Part shown: piece after piece, positions 36,575 through 45,225 of the stretch | Position numbering within the stretch: position 1 is the first letter of the stretch | How the letters are laid out: each line of letters begins with the position of its first letter | Assembly: GCA_021158465.1 (NCBI GenBank) | Contig: JAGGUN010000037.1 | Location: 62,001 to 126,000, forward strand | Length of the DNA stretch: 64,000 nt | Reading direction: 5' to 3' | Source of the DNA: a bacterium | GTDB lineage: Bacteria; UBP14; UBA6098; 4484-93 | Translations under genes and position numbers: made by a program | Notes under the pieces: model-generated | Told to the model about the DNA's origin: nothing | What the model saw: the letters and a program-made list of their open reading frames with translations, nothing else | The model's database searches: none

Positions 36575-37265
36575 CGACCTCCGTATTGTAGCAGGGTCCG
36601 AACGGGCGGCGGTTCATCACGCCTATGATCGGTATCGGGTGAACATCGATTATCCCGGAAAACAGGTCCCTCTCGCAGGCAACGGCAACAATCATCTCCG
36701 GCTGTGTTTCCTTTACGATCCTCCTTGCTATTGTGCCGCCGGTTGCAACGAATGTCGGGATATTGTATCTGCGGGATATTTCTACGAACTTCGCTATACT
36801 GCATTTCCCACAGCCTTTGCAATTTTCTATGTTGAATGTTATCTTCCACGGGCAGTCCGCTGCCTGGAGGCAGTGTGGTAGGAGTAGAAGAACCTTTTTC
36901 GGCTTTTGTTTTGCTATCCGTTTTTTGTTTATCCTGTTTGAGAGGTCAATATATGATTTCTCCAGCAGCTCCCTTTTTACCCCCAGAATCTTGCCCAAAA
37001 GCAGGGTTGATGGTACAAGATAAAAGACAGTTTTGAACGGTAGGTATAGGAAAAGGGGTAGATTTGTGTAGGCGAATAGAATGGTGAGGATGAAGGAGCC
37101 ACAGAGATAAACGGAGAAGAAGATGATAAAGCCCCAGAATATCTTTCCGAGGGGAGAGAAGACGAGGGCGAGTCTCGGTGCAACGCTACCTGCTATGGTA
37201 ATGAGTGCAGCGATGTATATGAGGATAACCAGTCCTGCGAGCAGAGTAAAGGTCTGTTTGCTCAC
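36492..37265 (-). CDS. DUF116 membrane protein with cysteine-rich domain
   Basis: 257 residues. Three hydrophobic helices (about 7-28, 40-65 and 70-92) lead to a basic stretch (RINKKRIAKQKPKK). The DUF116 domain then shows LLLPHCLQAADCPW, ENCKGCGKC and ATGGTIARRIV, with ACERDLFSGI and FGPCYNTEVD. The cysteine cluster suggests an Fe-S or zinc site. The function is not established; the family often sits beside fmt and def, as here. It overlaps fmt by 4 nt and capA by 83 nt. Confidence 0.85.
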   Translation of the reverse strand: MSKQTFTLLAGLVILIYIAALITIAGSVAPRLALVFSPLGKIFWGFIIFFSVYLCGSFILTILFAYTNLPLFLYLPFKTVFYLVPSTLLLGKILGVKRELLEKSYIDLSNRINKKRIAKQKPKKVLLLLPHCLQAADCPWKITFNIENCKGCGKCSIAKFVEISRRYNIPTFVATGGTIARRIVKETQPEMIVAVACERDLFSGIIDVHPIPIIGVMNRRPFGPCYNTEVDVEEIVSILDTVIPHPDNYKGRESIHG

Positions 37266-38194
37266 ATGAAGCTATCTCCCGCTTTTATTCTCAAGCCGTT
37301 CACAAGCTCCCTTCCGGAGACTGTCTGCCGGCTTTCTGGTCTTGCAAAGAGTATCCCTATAAGCCCCTTTCCTGTTTGGATAATTGGAATATCCTCGGTC
37401 GATACCACCTTACCGGGTTTGCCTTCTGTTCGTGTATCCAGGACGATGCTCTTCAGGATTATGACCCTTCTCCCCTTGAATGTCGAAAATGCGCCTGGTC
37501 TCTCGGAGAGTGCGCGAATCCTGTTGTGGATATCTTCTGCTCCTTCGCTCCATTTGATTATCCTATCACTCTTCTTTATCTTTGGAGCAGGTTTTATGTT
37601 TCTTATATCCGGCTGTGGGAAGCTTATGTAGTTCCCTTCGAATATCTTTTCGATGGTTTCTTTCATCGGCTTGATAGAGATTGCCGCGACCCTCTGCTCG
37701 AGTTCTGAGTGTGTTTCGTCTGGGTCGATAGTGATCTCGCTCTGGTAGATAATCTCTCCTGCGTCTACCTCTTTGTTTATGAAGAATATTGTAATACCGC
37801 TTCTCCGGTAGCCGTAGAGGATTGCCCATCTGAGCGGTGCAGGACCTCGGAGGTCGGGCAGAAGCGACGGATGAAGATTGATTGTCCCCTTCTCTGGGAG
37901 AGTGAAGATATCTTCTGGTAGTATCCTAAAGCCGATGACGACACCAAGATACGGCTCAACTTGCTTTATACCCTTTTTCAGCTGTTCTGAGTGTAGGTTT
38001 GTCTCTTCAAGAACGGGAATTTTGAGCCTTTTTGCAACAACCTTTGTTGGCATAGGGGAGAGTTTCCTTCCTCTTCCCTTCGGCTTGTCTGGATATGTGA
38101 TGAGGAGCCTGACCGGGACGCCTGATGTAATAAGCCCCTCAAGGATTCTGGCGGAGAACTCCGATGCCCCGAAATAGACTATGCTATCGTTCAA
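37262..38194 (-). CDS. fmt: Methionyl-tRNA formyltransferase
   Basis: Fmt formylates initiator Met-tRNA for translation start. It has 310 residues with YFGASEFSARILEGL, the catalytic NLHPSLLPDLRGPAPLRWA segment containing Asn and His, and DAGEI with the catalytic Asp. The C-terminal OB-like domain has APKIKKSDRIIKW. It overlaps def and DUF116 by 4 nt each. The def-fmt pair is the common arrangement for adding and removing the formyl group. Confidence 0.95.
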   Translation of the reverse strand: MNDSIVYFGASEFSARILEGLITSGVPVRLLITYPDKPKGRGRKLSPMPTKVVAKRLKIPVLEETNLHSEQLKKGIKQVEPYLGVVIGFRILPEDIFTLPEKGTINLHPSLLPDLRGPAPLRWAILYGYRRSGITIFFINKEVDAGEIIYQSEITIDPDETHSELEQRVAAISIKPMKETIEKIFEGNYISFPQPDIRNIKPAPKIKKSDRIIKWSEGAEDIHNRIRALSERPGAFSTFKGRRVIILKSIVLDTRTEGKPGKVVSTEDIPIIQTGKGLIGILFARPESRQTVSGRELVNGLRIKAGDSFM

Positions 38195-38709
38195 ACTTTG
38201 TTTCCGTATTTTCTTTTTATCTCTCTTAGTGTTTTTGTCAGAAGCTGTCGGCGGATTCTTGATATCCTATCGATGAAGAGTATTCCGTTCAGGTGGTCTA
38301 TCTCATGGCAGAAGACCCTTGCCGTCATTCCTCTTGTTTGGATTGACCGTATCTTATTTTCACCGGGAATTTGTGCCTCGACAACTATTTCTCTCGGACG
38401 TTTAACATCCTCGAATATCCCTGGAATGGAGAGGCAACCCTCCTCGAGTGTTTCTGTTTCCTTGGATTCGCTCACAATTCTCGGGTTCACGAACGGGATT
38501 ATCGTATCGAACAGCGGGTCATCCAGCTTTGAGTAGTCCACGAGGATGACCCTTACATTTTCCCCGACCTGGGGTGCGGCAAGTCCCAGACCACCCTCAT
38601 CTATCAGAACGGTCTTCATATCCTCGATGAGGTCTGCTACATCCTCGCTGGTAATCTCCTTTGACATCCTCCGGAGAATAGGATTGCCGTAGTAGGTAAG
38701 GGTCCTCAT
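38191..38709 (-). CDS. def: Peptide deformylase
   Basis: Def removes the N-formyl group from new proteins. It has 172 residues with all three motifs: GLGLAAPQVG, EEGCLSIPG with the metal cysteine, and CHEIDHLNGILFID with the two metal histidines and catalytic Glu. It ends in a basic tail (TLREIKRKYG). It lies between yajC and fmt with ATGA overlaps on both sides. Confidence 0.96.
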   Translation of the reverse strand: MRTLTYYGNPILRRMSKEITSEDVADLIEDMKTVLIDEGGLGLAAPQVGENVRVILVDYSKLDDPLFDTIIPFVNPRIVSESKETETLEEGCLSIPGIFEDVKRPREIVVEAQIPGENKIRSIQTRGMTARVFCHEIDHLNGILFIDRISRIRRQLLTKTLREIKRKYGNKV

Positions 38710-39032
38710 CTCTCTGTTAGCTTTCCTGTGATATTCTCTCTTCTGACCTCGACCTTGGCATCTCCTGTCTTTATGATAAGGATGCTACCGTCTTCTTTGG
38801 TATCTGTGATAACACCGATAATTCCGCCTGATGTTATAACCCTGTCCCCTTTCTGAAGTGATTCGAGCATCTTCTGGTGTTCTTTCTGTCTCTTTGTCTG
38901 CGGCAGTATAAAGAATATGATGAAGACGACAAAGATGAGTATAATCGGCAGGAGTCCAACAATTCCACCTGTTTGTCCTGTTTCCCCCGTTCCCTGAGGT
39001 TGCTGACCGCACATCGCAATAAGATAGTTCAT
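38706..39032 (-). CDS. yajC: Preprotein translocase accessory protein YajC
   Basis: 108 residues. A glutamine/glycine-rich N terminus is followed by one transmembrane helix (about 24-46, IVGLLPIILIFVVFIIFFIL). The YajC signature is PQTKRQKEHQKMLESLQKGDRVITSGGIIGVI. YajC binds SecDF in the inner membrane; secD and secF are not adjacent, and secA is far away in the window. It overlaps comF and def by 4 nt each. Confidence 0.94.
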   Translation of the reverse strand: MNYLIAMCGQQPQGTGETGQTGGIVGLLPIILIFVVFIIFFILPQTKRQKEHQKMLESLQKGDRVITSGGIIGVITDTKEDGSILIIKTGDAKVEVRRENITGKLTER

Positions 39033-39706
39033 AGATTTTCTCCTTTGCTCTTGGGTCGTCCGATGCAGGCAACCCCAACTCTCCTGGCTCCTGCATCCTT
39101 GAGCACCCTTGTTATCTCTTTTGTAGTTGACCCCGTTGTTACCACATCATCGACTATTATTATGTTTTTTCCGGTTATCTTGTCTGGAGCTTTCACCTTA
39201 AACGCTTCATACACATTCTTCCTTCTCTCCTTTTCGGATAGTTGTGTCTGTGAGCGTGTATTTTTTACCCTTACCACGGTTTTCTTTTCCACTGGTATTC
39301 CCAGTACCTCTGACACCCCTTCCGATATGACAAGCGACTGATTAAACCCGCGTTCCCTTTTTCTTGTGTTGTGTAAAGGGACAGGAAGTAATATATGGAA
39401 TTCTCTCAGAAAATCAACCCTTGAGAGTTTTTCTCCGAGTGTTACACCCAGTTTTCTGCCGAGCCGTTTCCAGCCAGAGTATTTGAGGGTGTGTATTGCC
39501 TCCCGAACATCATCGAAGGGAGCCAGCGGTATAATAAATTCAAGCTCATCTATCTGTTCGATTTGGAGGTTGCTTCTGGCAAGTGCCTCAAGGCATCCTT
39601 TGCAGAAAAGGACATCATCCGGTTCGAGTTCTTTTCCGCAGACACTGCATCTGTTGTCGAAAAGGAAAGAAACAAGGCTGCGAAGAAGGTTATTTATTAC
39701 TCTCAC
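39029..39706 (-). CDS. comF: ComF-family phosphoribosyltransferase-like protein
   Basis: 225 residues. An N-terminal zinc finger (CSVCGKEL ... CKGCLEAL, about 20-40) precedes a type I phosphoribosyltransferase fold. That fold has LLPVPLHNTRKRERGFNQS and the PRPP loop NIIIVDDVVTTGSTT. ComF/GntX proteins support DNA uptake or DNA metabolism, with the biochemical reaction unsettled. It lies in the lgt-comF-yajC stretch of the large operon. No com pilus gene neighbours it. Confidence 0.9.
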   Translation of the reverse strand: MRVINNLLRSLVSFLFDNRCSVCGKELEPDDVLFCKGCLEALARSNLQIEQIDELEFIIPLAPFDDVREAIHTLKYSGWKRLGRKLGVTLGEKLSRVDFLREFHILLPVPLHNTRKRERGFNQSLVISEGVSEVLGIPVEKKTVVRVKNTRSQTQLSEKERRKNVYEAFKVKAPDKITGKNIIIVDDVVTTGSTTKEITRVLKDAGARRVGVACIGRPKSKGENL

Positions 39707-40509
39707 TTCCCTTTCCTTCTGCTATAGTATAGAAGGACAAAGTTACCTATGATGAATAGCAATCCAAGAATTATATGGTTATTAACGATCTGGATATTTC
39801 CGATATGTCCTACTATAACATCCGGTGAATAGTATCTGATGGTATCGATTATCGAGCGGTTGACGGAGTATAGTATGAGAGTTAGCGCGAATGAGTATCC
39901 ATCGAACCTCTTGTGTCTTTCGAGGAGCATAACAGCTGCGAACAGCAAGAACCCCATAAATGATGAGATAAGCTGTGTGGCAAGGATTGGTGTTCCGAAG
40001 AACTGAGTTCCTGCTGGTGAGTTTGGGCTGAACACAAGACATAGGAATCCTTGACAAGGCTTGCCATAGCAACAGCCGTTCAGGAAGCAGCCTATTCTTG
40101 TTATTCCGACGCCGAGCAGAAACTCTGGTGCAATTATGTCTGCTATCTTGAGAAACGATAGCTTCTTAAGTTTTATGTAGATGAACGATGCAAGGATTGC
40201 AAGTGCTATGCCTCCCATCATAGAGAGTCCTGATATGCCGATTGTTCCGTCTGCTTGTATCGGTAGGAATGCTGTAAGTATCGTTTTATATGTCAACTCG
40301 CTGGTGTGTGAGGCGATATAGAACAGCCTTGATCCGACGATGGCGGATATGACGATGATTACGGTGATGTTCAGGATAATATCGGATGGGAGTTTTTGTT
40401 TCTTTGCTCTCTTTGTTGCGAGTATGTATGCTGTTATGAATGCGATAGTGAGCATAACTCCGTAGCTTCTGAGCTCGAACGGTCCGATGCGGAATAGGAT
40501 AGGATGCAT
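39703..40509 (-). CDS. lgt: Prolipoprotein diacylglyceryl transferase, GCCYG variant
   Basis: 268 residues with about seven transmembrane helices. It opens HPILFRIGPFELRSYGVM, typical of Lgt. The core GRIGNF.NGE motif of E. coli reads TRIGCFLNGCCYGKPC, keeping the essential Arg but with Cys in place of Glu151. The HGG loop is MMGG. The C-terminal R-x3-E-x2-R set is R-S-I-I-D-T-I-R. Lgt lipidates the lipobox cysteine of prolipoproteins. This window encodes lipoproteins (30377 and 60362), so a working Lgt is needed, though this could be a divergent paralogue. Confidence 0.88.
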   Translation of the reverse strand: MHPILFRIGPFELRSYGVMLTIAFITAYILATKRAKKQKLPSDIILNITVIIVISAIVGSRLFYIASHTSELTYKTILTAFLPIQADGTIGISGLSMMGGIALAILASFIYIKLKKLSFLKIADIIAPEFLLGVGITRIGCFLNGCCYGKPCQGFLCLVFSPNSPAGTQFFGTPILATQLISSFMGFLLFAAVMLLERHKRFDGYSFALTLILYSVNRSIIDTIRYYSPDVIVGHIGNIQIVNNHIILGLLFIIGNFVLLYYSRRKGK

Positions 40510-41265
40510 CTATTCTCCGGTAATTTGTTCTTCTGTCATACCGAAGCGCCGTTGTCTCCTTGAGTAGCTTCTTATTGCTTGCAGGAGTTCTTCTTCTGTG
40601 AAATCGGGCCAGAGTGTTGGGGTGAAGAAGAGTTCGGAATATGCTCCCTGATACAGGAGAAAATTGCTCAGTCGCATCTCTCCGCTTGTGCGGATGATAA
40701 GGTCTGGGTCAGGGATATCCTTTGTATAAAGGTATTTTTTGAACTGTTCGGTATCAATTTTTCTTATGTTTTCGGTGTTTTCGCTGGCGAGTTTCTTCGC
40801 AGCCTCGAGTATCTCTTCTCTACCGCTGTAGTTCAGTGCTAGGATGAGCGTCAGTCCGGTGTTGTTTTTGAGGCGGTTGATAGTGTACAAGAGCGCCTTT
40901 CTTTGTGCGAGTGGTAGCCCTTCGATGTTGCCGATTACTAACAATCGAACATTGTTCTTTTCCAGTTCTGCAGCCTCTTTTAGGGCGGATTCTCTCAGCA
41001 GCCTCATAAGCTCTTTCACCTCATATCTTGGGCGGCGCCAGTTCTCTTTTGAGAAGGTATAGAGTGTCAGATATTTCAATCCTATTTTTCCCGCAAATCG
41101 GACGATCCTTTTGACCGTTTTCACACCCTCTTTATGTCCCTCGGTTCTGGGGAGGTTGTGTCTTTTTGCCCAGCGCCCGTTGCCGTCCATTATGATGGCG
41201 ATATGAACGGGAAGGTTTTTTATCGAACGGGCTTCTTCCGCGAGGGCATCAAGCTCTTTTTTCAT
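40510..41265 (-). CDS. uppS: Isoprenyl (undecaprenyl) diphosphate synthase
   Basis: This cis-prenyltransferase makes the lipid carrier for peptidoglycan and other glycans. It has 251 residues with IAIIMDGNGRWAKRHNLPRTEGH (catalytic Asp in DGNGRWA), TLYTFSKENWRRP and, near the C terminus, DLIIRTSGEMRLSNFLLYQGAYSEL then TLWPDF. It abuts lgt without a gap and overlaps the upstream GGDEF gene by 17 nt. Chain length cannot be told from sequence alone. Confidence 0.95.
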   Translation of the reverse strand: MKKELDALAEEARSIKNLPVHIAIIMDGNGRWAKRHNLPRTEGHKEGVKTVKRIVRFAGKIGLKYLTLYTFSKENWRRPRYEVKELMRLLRESALKEAAELEKNNVRLLVIGNIEGLPLAQRKALLYTINRLKNNTGLTLILALNYSGREEILEAAKKLASENTENIRKIDTEQFKKYLYTKDIPDPDLIIRTSGEMRLSNFLLYQGAYSELFFTPTLWPDFTEEELLQAIRSYSRRQRRFGMTEEQITGE

Positions 41266-43309
41266 AGGTAATCACCATGTTTCTACCGGAGTTTTTGGCT
41301 CGGTATAGTGCCTCATCGGCACATTCTATTATTTTCTGCTCTTCTGTTGCATCCTCTGGGAAGCTTGCAACTCCGACCGATATCGTTACATTGATAGTCG
41401 TTATACCGTCTGGCGCAAAGAATTTTGTGCTTTCCACCTCCGTTCTTATCCCTTCGGATATCTCCTTTGCTTCTTCTTTTGAGGCTCTTGGTAAGATGAC
41501 AGAGAACTCCTCACCACCGTATCTTGCGACGGTATCGATACCTTCTCGGCTGTTTTTTGCTATGATGTCTGCTACCGCTTTTAATATCTGGTCTCCTTTC
41601 GTATGTCCGAAGCGGTCGTTTATCCTCTTGAAATGGTCGATGTCTGCCATTATGAATGAGAACTTCTCCGAGAAGCGGGAAGCCCTTTTTATCTCGGTCC
41701 TCAGTTGTTGGATGAGGTATCGATGGTTGAATAATCCCGTCAGTCCATCCGTTGTGGCAAGGTCCTCGAGTTTCTGGTATGCGGTGAGGTTTTCCAGTGC
41801 GAATGCAAACTGTTGGGCGAAAAGTTCCAGGAGCTTTGTGTCGAGGTTAGCGAGTTTATCGGCGGACCTTTCCGATATATCCATCACGCCAAGTACTCTT
41901 TCCTGTATCTTGATCGGTATAGCGAGTTCTGCCTTAACATTTGGGTCGGACCCGATATACAGGGGGAACTTTTTTACATCCTCGATTAGCAGTGATTTTC
42001 CGGTGGAGGCAACGATACCTGTCACCCCCTCTTTTCCTATCTTTACCTTTGAGAATTCGATTGCGTCGTCGGCATGTCCGGAGTAGGCTGTCATATTAAG
42101 CTCCTCGCCTGTTTCATCGACGAGGAAGACAGATATTGCGTACAGGTCGAATGTTCGGCGGATGATGTCCAGCCCTTTTCTGAGCATTCTCTGTGGGTTT
42201 CTTGCTGAGCTTATGAGGAGGGATAGTTCTTGTAGAGCATCTCTGGACCTTGCTTCCTGTTCCGATGATCGGCGGAGGTCATTCTGGTCCAGCAGGAATG
42301 CGATATGGTTTGCTATCGAGCGGAAGAATACCCTATCCTCCTGGGAGAATGCGTTTTCCCTTTCACTTTCTACATCGAGCACACCCCAGACCTTCCCTGC
42401 TCTTTTTATTGGGACAGCCAGCTCACTCTGAACCGAATCGAGAAGTTTTATATAGTTTCCGCGGTAGCTCTTGATGTCGTTTATGATCCGATAATGTCCT
42501 GACGATGCGACGGCACCTGCCACTCCTCCTCCCTCACCGATGGCGTATTTTACCCCACGGAATGAGGCGTCGTCCAATCCGCGTTGTGCAATGATTTGGA
42601 GAAACTCCCCCTTGGGGTCTGTCAAAAGCAGTCCGACCCAGGCGTAGTCTGTTCTCTCGTATATCATTTGCACAATGGAATCAAGGGTCCTGTTGAGGTC
42701 ATATGAATCAAGGATTATCTTCGTAATATCGTACAGGAGTGAGAGTTGGGAATGCTTTCTGACGAGGTTCTGGTAGGATTCCAGATTCTGCATAGCGAGT
42801 ACAGCAATCTCTGCAACGATCTCGAGCCTTTTTATAAGTTTCCCGTCCGGCAGGTTGCCGTCTTTCGGGCCATCGAGCGTGAAGAAGCCGAGAATTCCTC
42901 CTTTCTTCCCGTAGAGTGGGACGATGAGAAGGGTGTCAGGACCCCAACTACCGCCTGTTTTGGTGCGGGGTTTTAGCCTATGTATATATGGATCTTTCCG
43001 AATTTCTGGGACGCCCGTTAGAAGGTATGAGCGGCTTACCCTGAACCTCTCTATTGTATATTTTTTCAGGTGCCCTACTGGCACCGTAACCGAGGAGAGC
43101 TTCTCGAACTCCTTTTTTGACAGCCCATAGTAAGCCCTTCTTACATATTGGTTTCCGCTCTTTGTCCTGACACTTATGAGCACGGCATCAAAGCCGAATT
43201 CCCTGGCGATTATGGAGGCAAGCCGCTTCAGTAGCTCGTCGATCGACAAGTCATAGTGGAGCAGCTCGGTGATACTGTAGATCTTTTCTAGCTCTTTTTT
43301 GTCTGCCAT
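41249..43309 (-). CDS. Triple-GAF diguanylate cyclase
   Basis: 686 residues. Three GAF-like sensor domains (about 20-165, 190-330 and 350-505) precede a GGDEF domain. The GGDEF part has GLFNHRYLIQQL, DIDHFKRINDRFGH and the active-site motif GGEEF (about 600), so it should make cyclic di-GMP. The inhibitory I-site position reads EGID rather than RxxD, suggesting no product inhibition at that site. There is no transmembrane helix, so it is cytoplasmic and reads a soluble ligand or redox cue through its GAF domains. It sits between an acyl-CoA dehydrogenase and uppS in the large operon. Confidence 0.9.
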   Translation of the reverse strand: MADKKELEKIYSITELLHYDLSIDELLKRLASIIAREFGFDAVLISVRTKSGNQYVRRAYYGLSKKEFEKLSSVTVPVGHLKKYTIERFRVSRSYLLTGVPEIRKDPYIHRLKPRTKTGGSWGPDTLLIVPLYGKKGGILGFFTLDGPKDGNLPDGKLIKRLEIVAEIAVLAMQNLESYQNLVRKHSQLSLLYDITKIILDSYDLNRTLDSIVQMIYERTDYAWVGLLLTDPKGEFLQIIAQRGLDDASFRGVKYAIGEGGGVAGAVASSGHYRIINDIKSYRGNYIKLLDSVQSELAVPIKRAGKVWGVLDVESERENAFSQEDRVFFRSIANHIAFLLDQNDLRRSSEQEARSRDALQELSLLISSARNPQRMLRKGLDIIRRTFDLYAISVFLVDETGEELNMTAYSGHADDAIEFSKVKIGKEGVTGIVASTGKSLLIEDVKKFPLYIGSDPNVKAELAIPIKIQERVLGVMDISERSADKLANLDTKLLELFAQQFAFALENLTAYQKLEDLATTDGLTGLFNHRYLIQQLRTEIKRASRFSEKFSFIMADIDHFKRINDRFGHTKGDQILKAVADIIAKNSREGIDTVARYGGEEFSVILPRASKEEAKEISEGIRTEVESTKFFAPDGITTINVTISVGVASFPEDATEEQKIIECADEALYRAKNSGRNMVITYEKRA

Positions 43310-43321
43310 ATCAGTTTTCCC

Positions 43322-44467
43322 TCAGAACTCCCTTGTTATGGAGGAACCAATGATGGTCCTTAGGATCTGGTTTGTTCCCTCGTATATCTGTGTTATCTTG
43401 GCATCCCTCATCATCTTTTCGACGGGATATTCCTTCATATACCCATATCCTCCGAAGATTTGCACTGCGTCTGTTGTGACCCTCATAGCGGTATCGGATG
43501 CGAATATCTTCGCTATGGACGATATCTTTGCTATATCCTTTTCTCTTGAGTCAGCGTTTTTTGCGGCTTGGTAGACGAGTGCTCTTGCTGCTTCTATCTG
43601 AATCGCCATGTCTGCAAGCATGAACTGGACTGCCTGGAAGTTTATTATCCTTTTCCCGAACTGCTTGCGCTCCTTAGCATATTTCACAGCTTCTTCGTAG
43701 GCTCCTTGCGCTATTCCGACCGCCTGAGCTGCCACGCCTGGGCGGGATACATCGAATGTTCTCATAGCGATGACGAAACCGAGCCCTTCTTTTCCGAGCA
43801 GGTTCTCTGCTGGGACTTGGCAGTTCTGGAAGATGAGTTCTCTTGTGGTGGAGCCGCGAATACCCATTTTATCTTCCTTCTTACCGAAATCTAATCCTTT
43901 TGTTCCCTTCTCAACAATAAGGGCGGAGATTCCTCGTGCTCCTTTTTCTGGTCTTGTAACGACGAACACGGTGTATATTTCTGCCTCTCCACCGTTGGTA
44001 ATCCACTGTTTTGTCCCGTTTATGATGTAGTAGTTTCCCTCTTTTATTGCTCTTGTCTTCACGGCGGCTGCGTCGCTTCCTGCGTCTGGCTCGGTGAGTG
44101 CAAATGCGGCGAGTCGCTTCCCGGCGGCGATATCGGGAAGATACCGTCTTTTCTGCTCCTCTGACCCGAACAGAATAATCGGATATGCCCCGAGGGCACT
44201 ACCTGCAAATGCAAGTGCTATCCCTCCGCATACTCGTGATAGCTCTTCTGTTACCAGTGCCATCTCGAATACTCCTCCGCCGAGTCCATCGTATTCCTCG
44301 GGGATAAACACCCTGAACATATCGGATCTTGCCAGGACCTCGACGATCTCCCAAGGGAATTCTCCTGTTCTGTCATAATGCTCGCGAACCGGCTTTATCT
44401 TCTCCTCTGCTATCTGTCGAGCCAGTTGCTTTATCATCTTCTGTTCTTCGGTCAGGTAATAGTTCAT
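43322..44467 (-). CDS. Acyl-CoA dehydrogenase
   Basis: 381 residues in the butyryl/short-chain class. FAD-binding and substrate motifs are AFALTEPDAGSDAA and YIINGTKQWITNGGEAEIYTV, with RKQFGKRIINFQAVQFMLADM. The catalytic base Glu is in QIYEGTNQILR. It oxidises acyl-CoA to enoyl-CoA, passing electrons to ETF, or works in reverse in anaerobes; etfAB is not adjacent. It overlaps rnc by 4 nt. Placement beside fabF and acpP may reflect shared acyl metabolism or simple operon packing. Confidence 0.92.
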   Translation of the reverse strand: MNYYLTEEQKMIKQLARQIAEEKIKPVREHYDRTGEFPWEIVEVLARSDMFRVFIPEEYDGLGGGVFEMALVTEELSRVCGGIALAFAGSALGAYPIILFGSEEQKRRYLPDIAAGKRLAAFALTEPDAGSDAAAVKTRAIKEGNYYIINGTKQWITNGGEAEIYTVFVVTRPEKGARGISALIVEKGTKGLDFGKKEDKMGIRGSTTRELIFQNCQVPAENLLGKEGLGFVIAMRTFDVSRPGVAAQAVGIAQGAYEEAVKYAKERKQFGKRIINFQAVQFMLADMAIQIEAARALVYQAAKNADSREKDIAKISSIAKIFASDTAMRVTTDAVQIFGGYGYMKEYPVEKMMRDAKITQIYEGTNQILRTIIGSSITREF

Positions 44468-45225
44468 CTTTTCTCTCCCTTCGATTCTGGCAGATTAACC
44501 TTTCCAGACTTGATATTATTCAACGCATCCTTTGCAGCGCTTTGCTCCGCCAGTTTCTTACTTTCCCCCTTCCCTCTACCGAGCAATGTCCTCCCCACCC
44601 AGGCGGAGACGACAAACTCCTTGGACTGTTTATCTCCTATCTCTTTCTCCAGATTGTATGTTGGAGGGGAGAACCCCTTCGCCTGCAGATGTTCAATCAG
44701 TTCCCCCTTGTAGTTGATGAATGTATCATCTAATATGTCATCCTTTGTCTTCTTTATATGTGTTCTCATAACGAATTCTTTTGCTTTCTTTATTCCGCCA
44801 TCTATAAATATCGCTCCGACGAGAGCTTCATAGACATCGGAGAGGATGCTGTCTATTCCTCGCTGTCCGAAGCTTTTCTCTTTGTTTCCGAGCCTTATGA
44901 ACTGTTCCAGTCCAAGTGAGTGAGCCCTTTTTGTCAGCATATTCCTGGAGACCCAGACGCTCTTTTTCTTCGTGAGTTCTCCCTCGTTGCATTTGGGGAA
45001 GTTTTGGTACAGGTGTTCGCAGACGATAAGTTCGATAACTGCATCTCCAAGGAATTCGAGCCTTTCGTAGGCAAACTCCGCTGGTAGTTTCTTGCTGTGT
45101 GTGAAGCTCTGGTGTGAGAGGGCTTTTTCCAGCAATGATAGGTCGTTGAAACGATAGTTTATTCTCTTTTCCAGTTCGGTTGTTTTCCGCTTGCTCTTGA
45201 GAAATGCTCTGAAGGGGGATATCAT
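44464..45225 (-). CDS. rnc: Ribonuclease III
   Basis: RNase III cleaves double-stranded RNA in rRNA and mRNA processing. It has 253 residues with the catalytic signature YERLEFLGDAVIEL, the second acidic site DVYEALVGAIFIDGG and a C-terminal dsRNA-binding domain (YKGELIEHLQAKGF ... SKKLAEQSAAKDAL). It follows fabF with a 4-nt overlap, the widespread acpP-fabF-rnc order. Confidence 0.96.
   Translation of the reverse strand: MISPFRAFLKSKRKTTELEKRINYRFNDLSLLEKALSHQSFTHSKKLPAEFAYERLEFLGDAVIELIVCEHLYQNFPKCNEGELTKKKSVWVSRNMLTKRAHSLGLEQFIRLGNKEKSFGQRGIDSILSDVYEALVGAIFIDGGIKKAKEFVMRTHIKKTKDDILDDTFINYKGELIEHLQAKGFSPPTYNLEKEIGDKQSKEFVVSAWVGRTLLGRGKGESKKLAEQSAAKDALNNIKSGKVNLPESKGEKR

Noticed and set aside
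41277-42086. Plus-strand frame of 269 codons inside the GGDEF gene
   Set aside because: It is antisense to GAF and GGDEF domains with clear motifs, and has no domain of its own.
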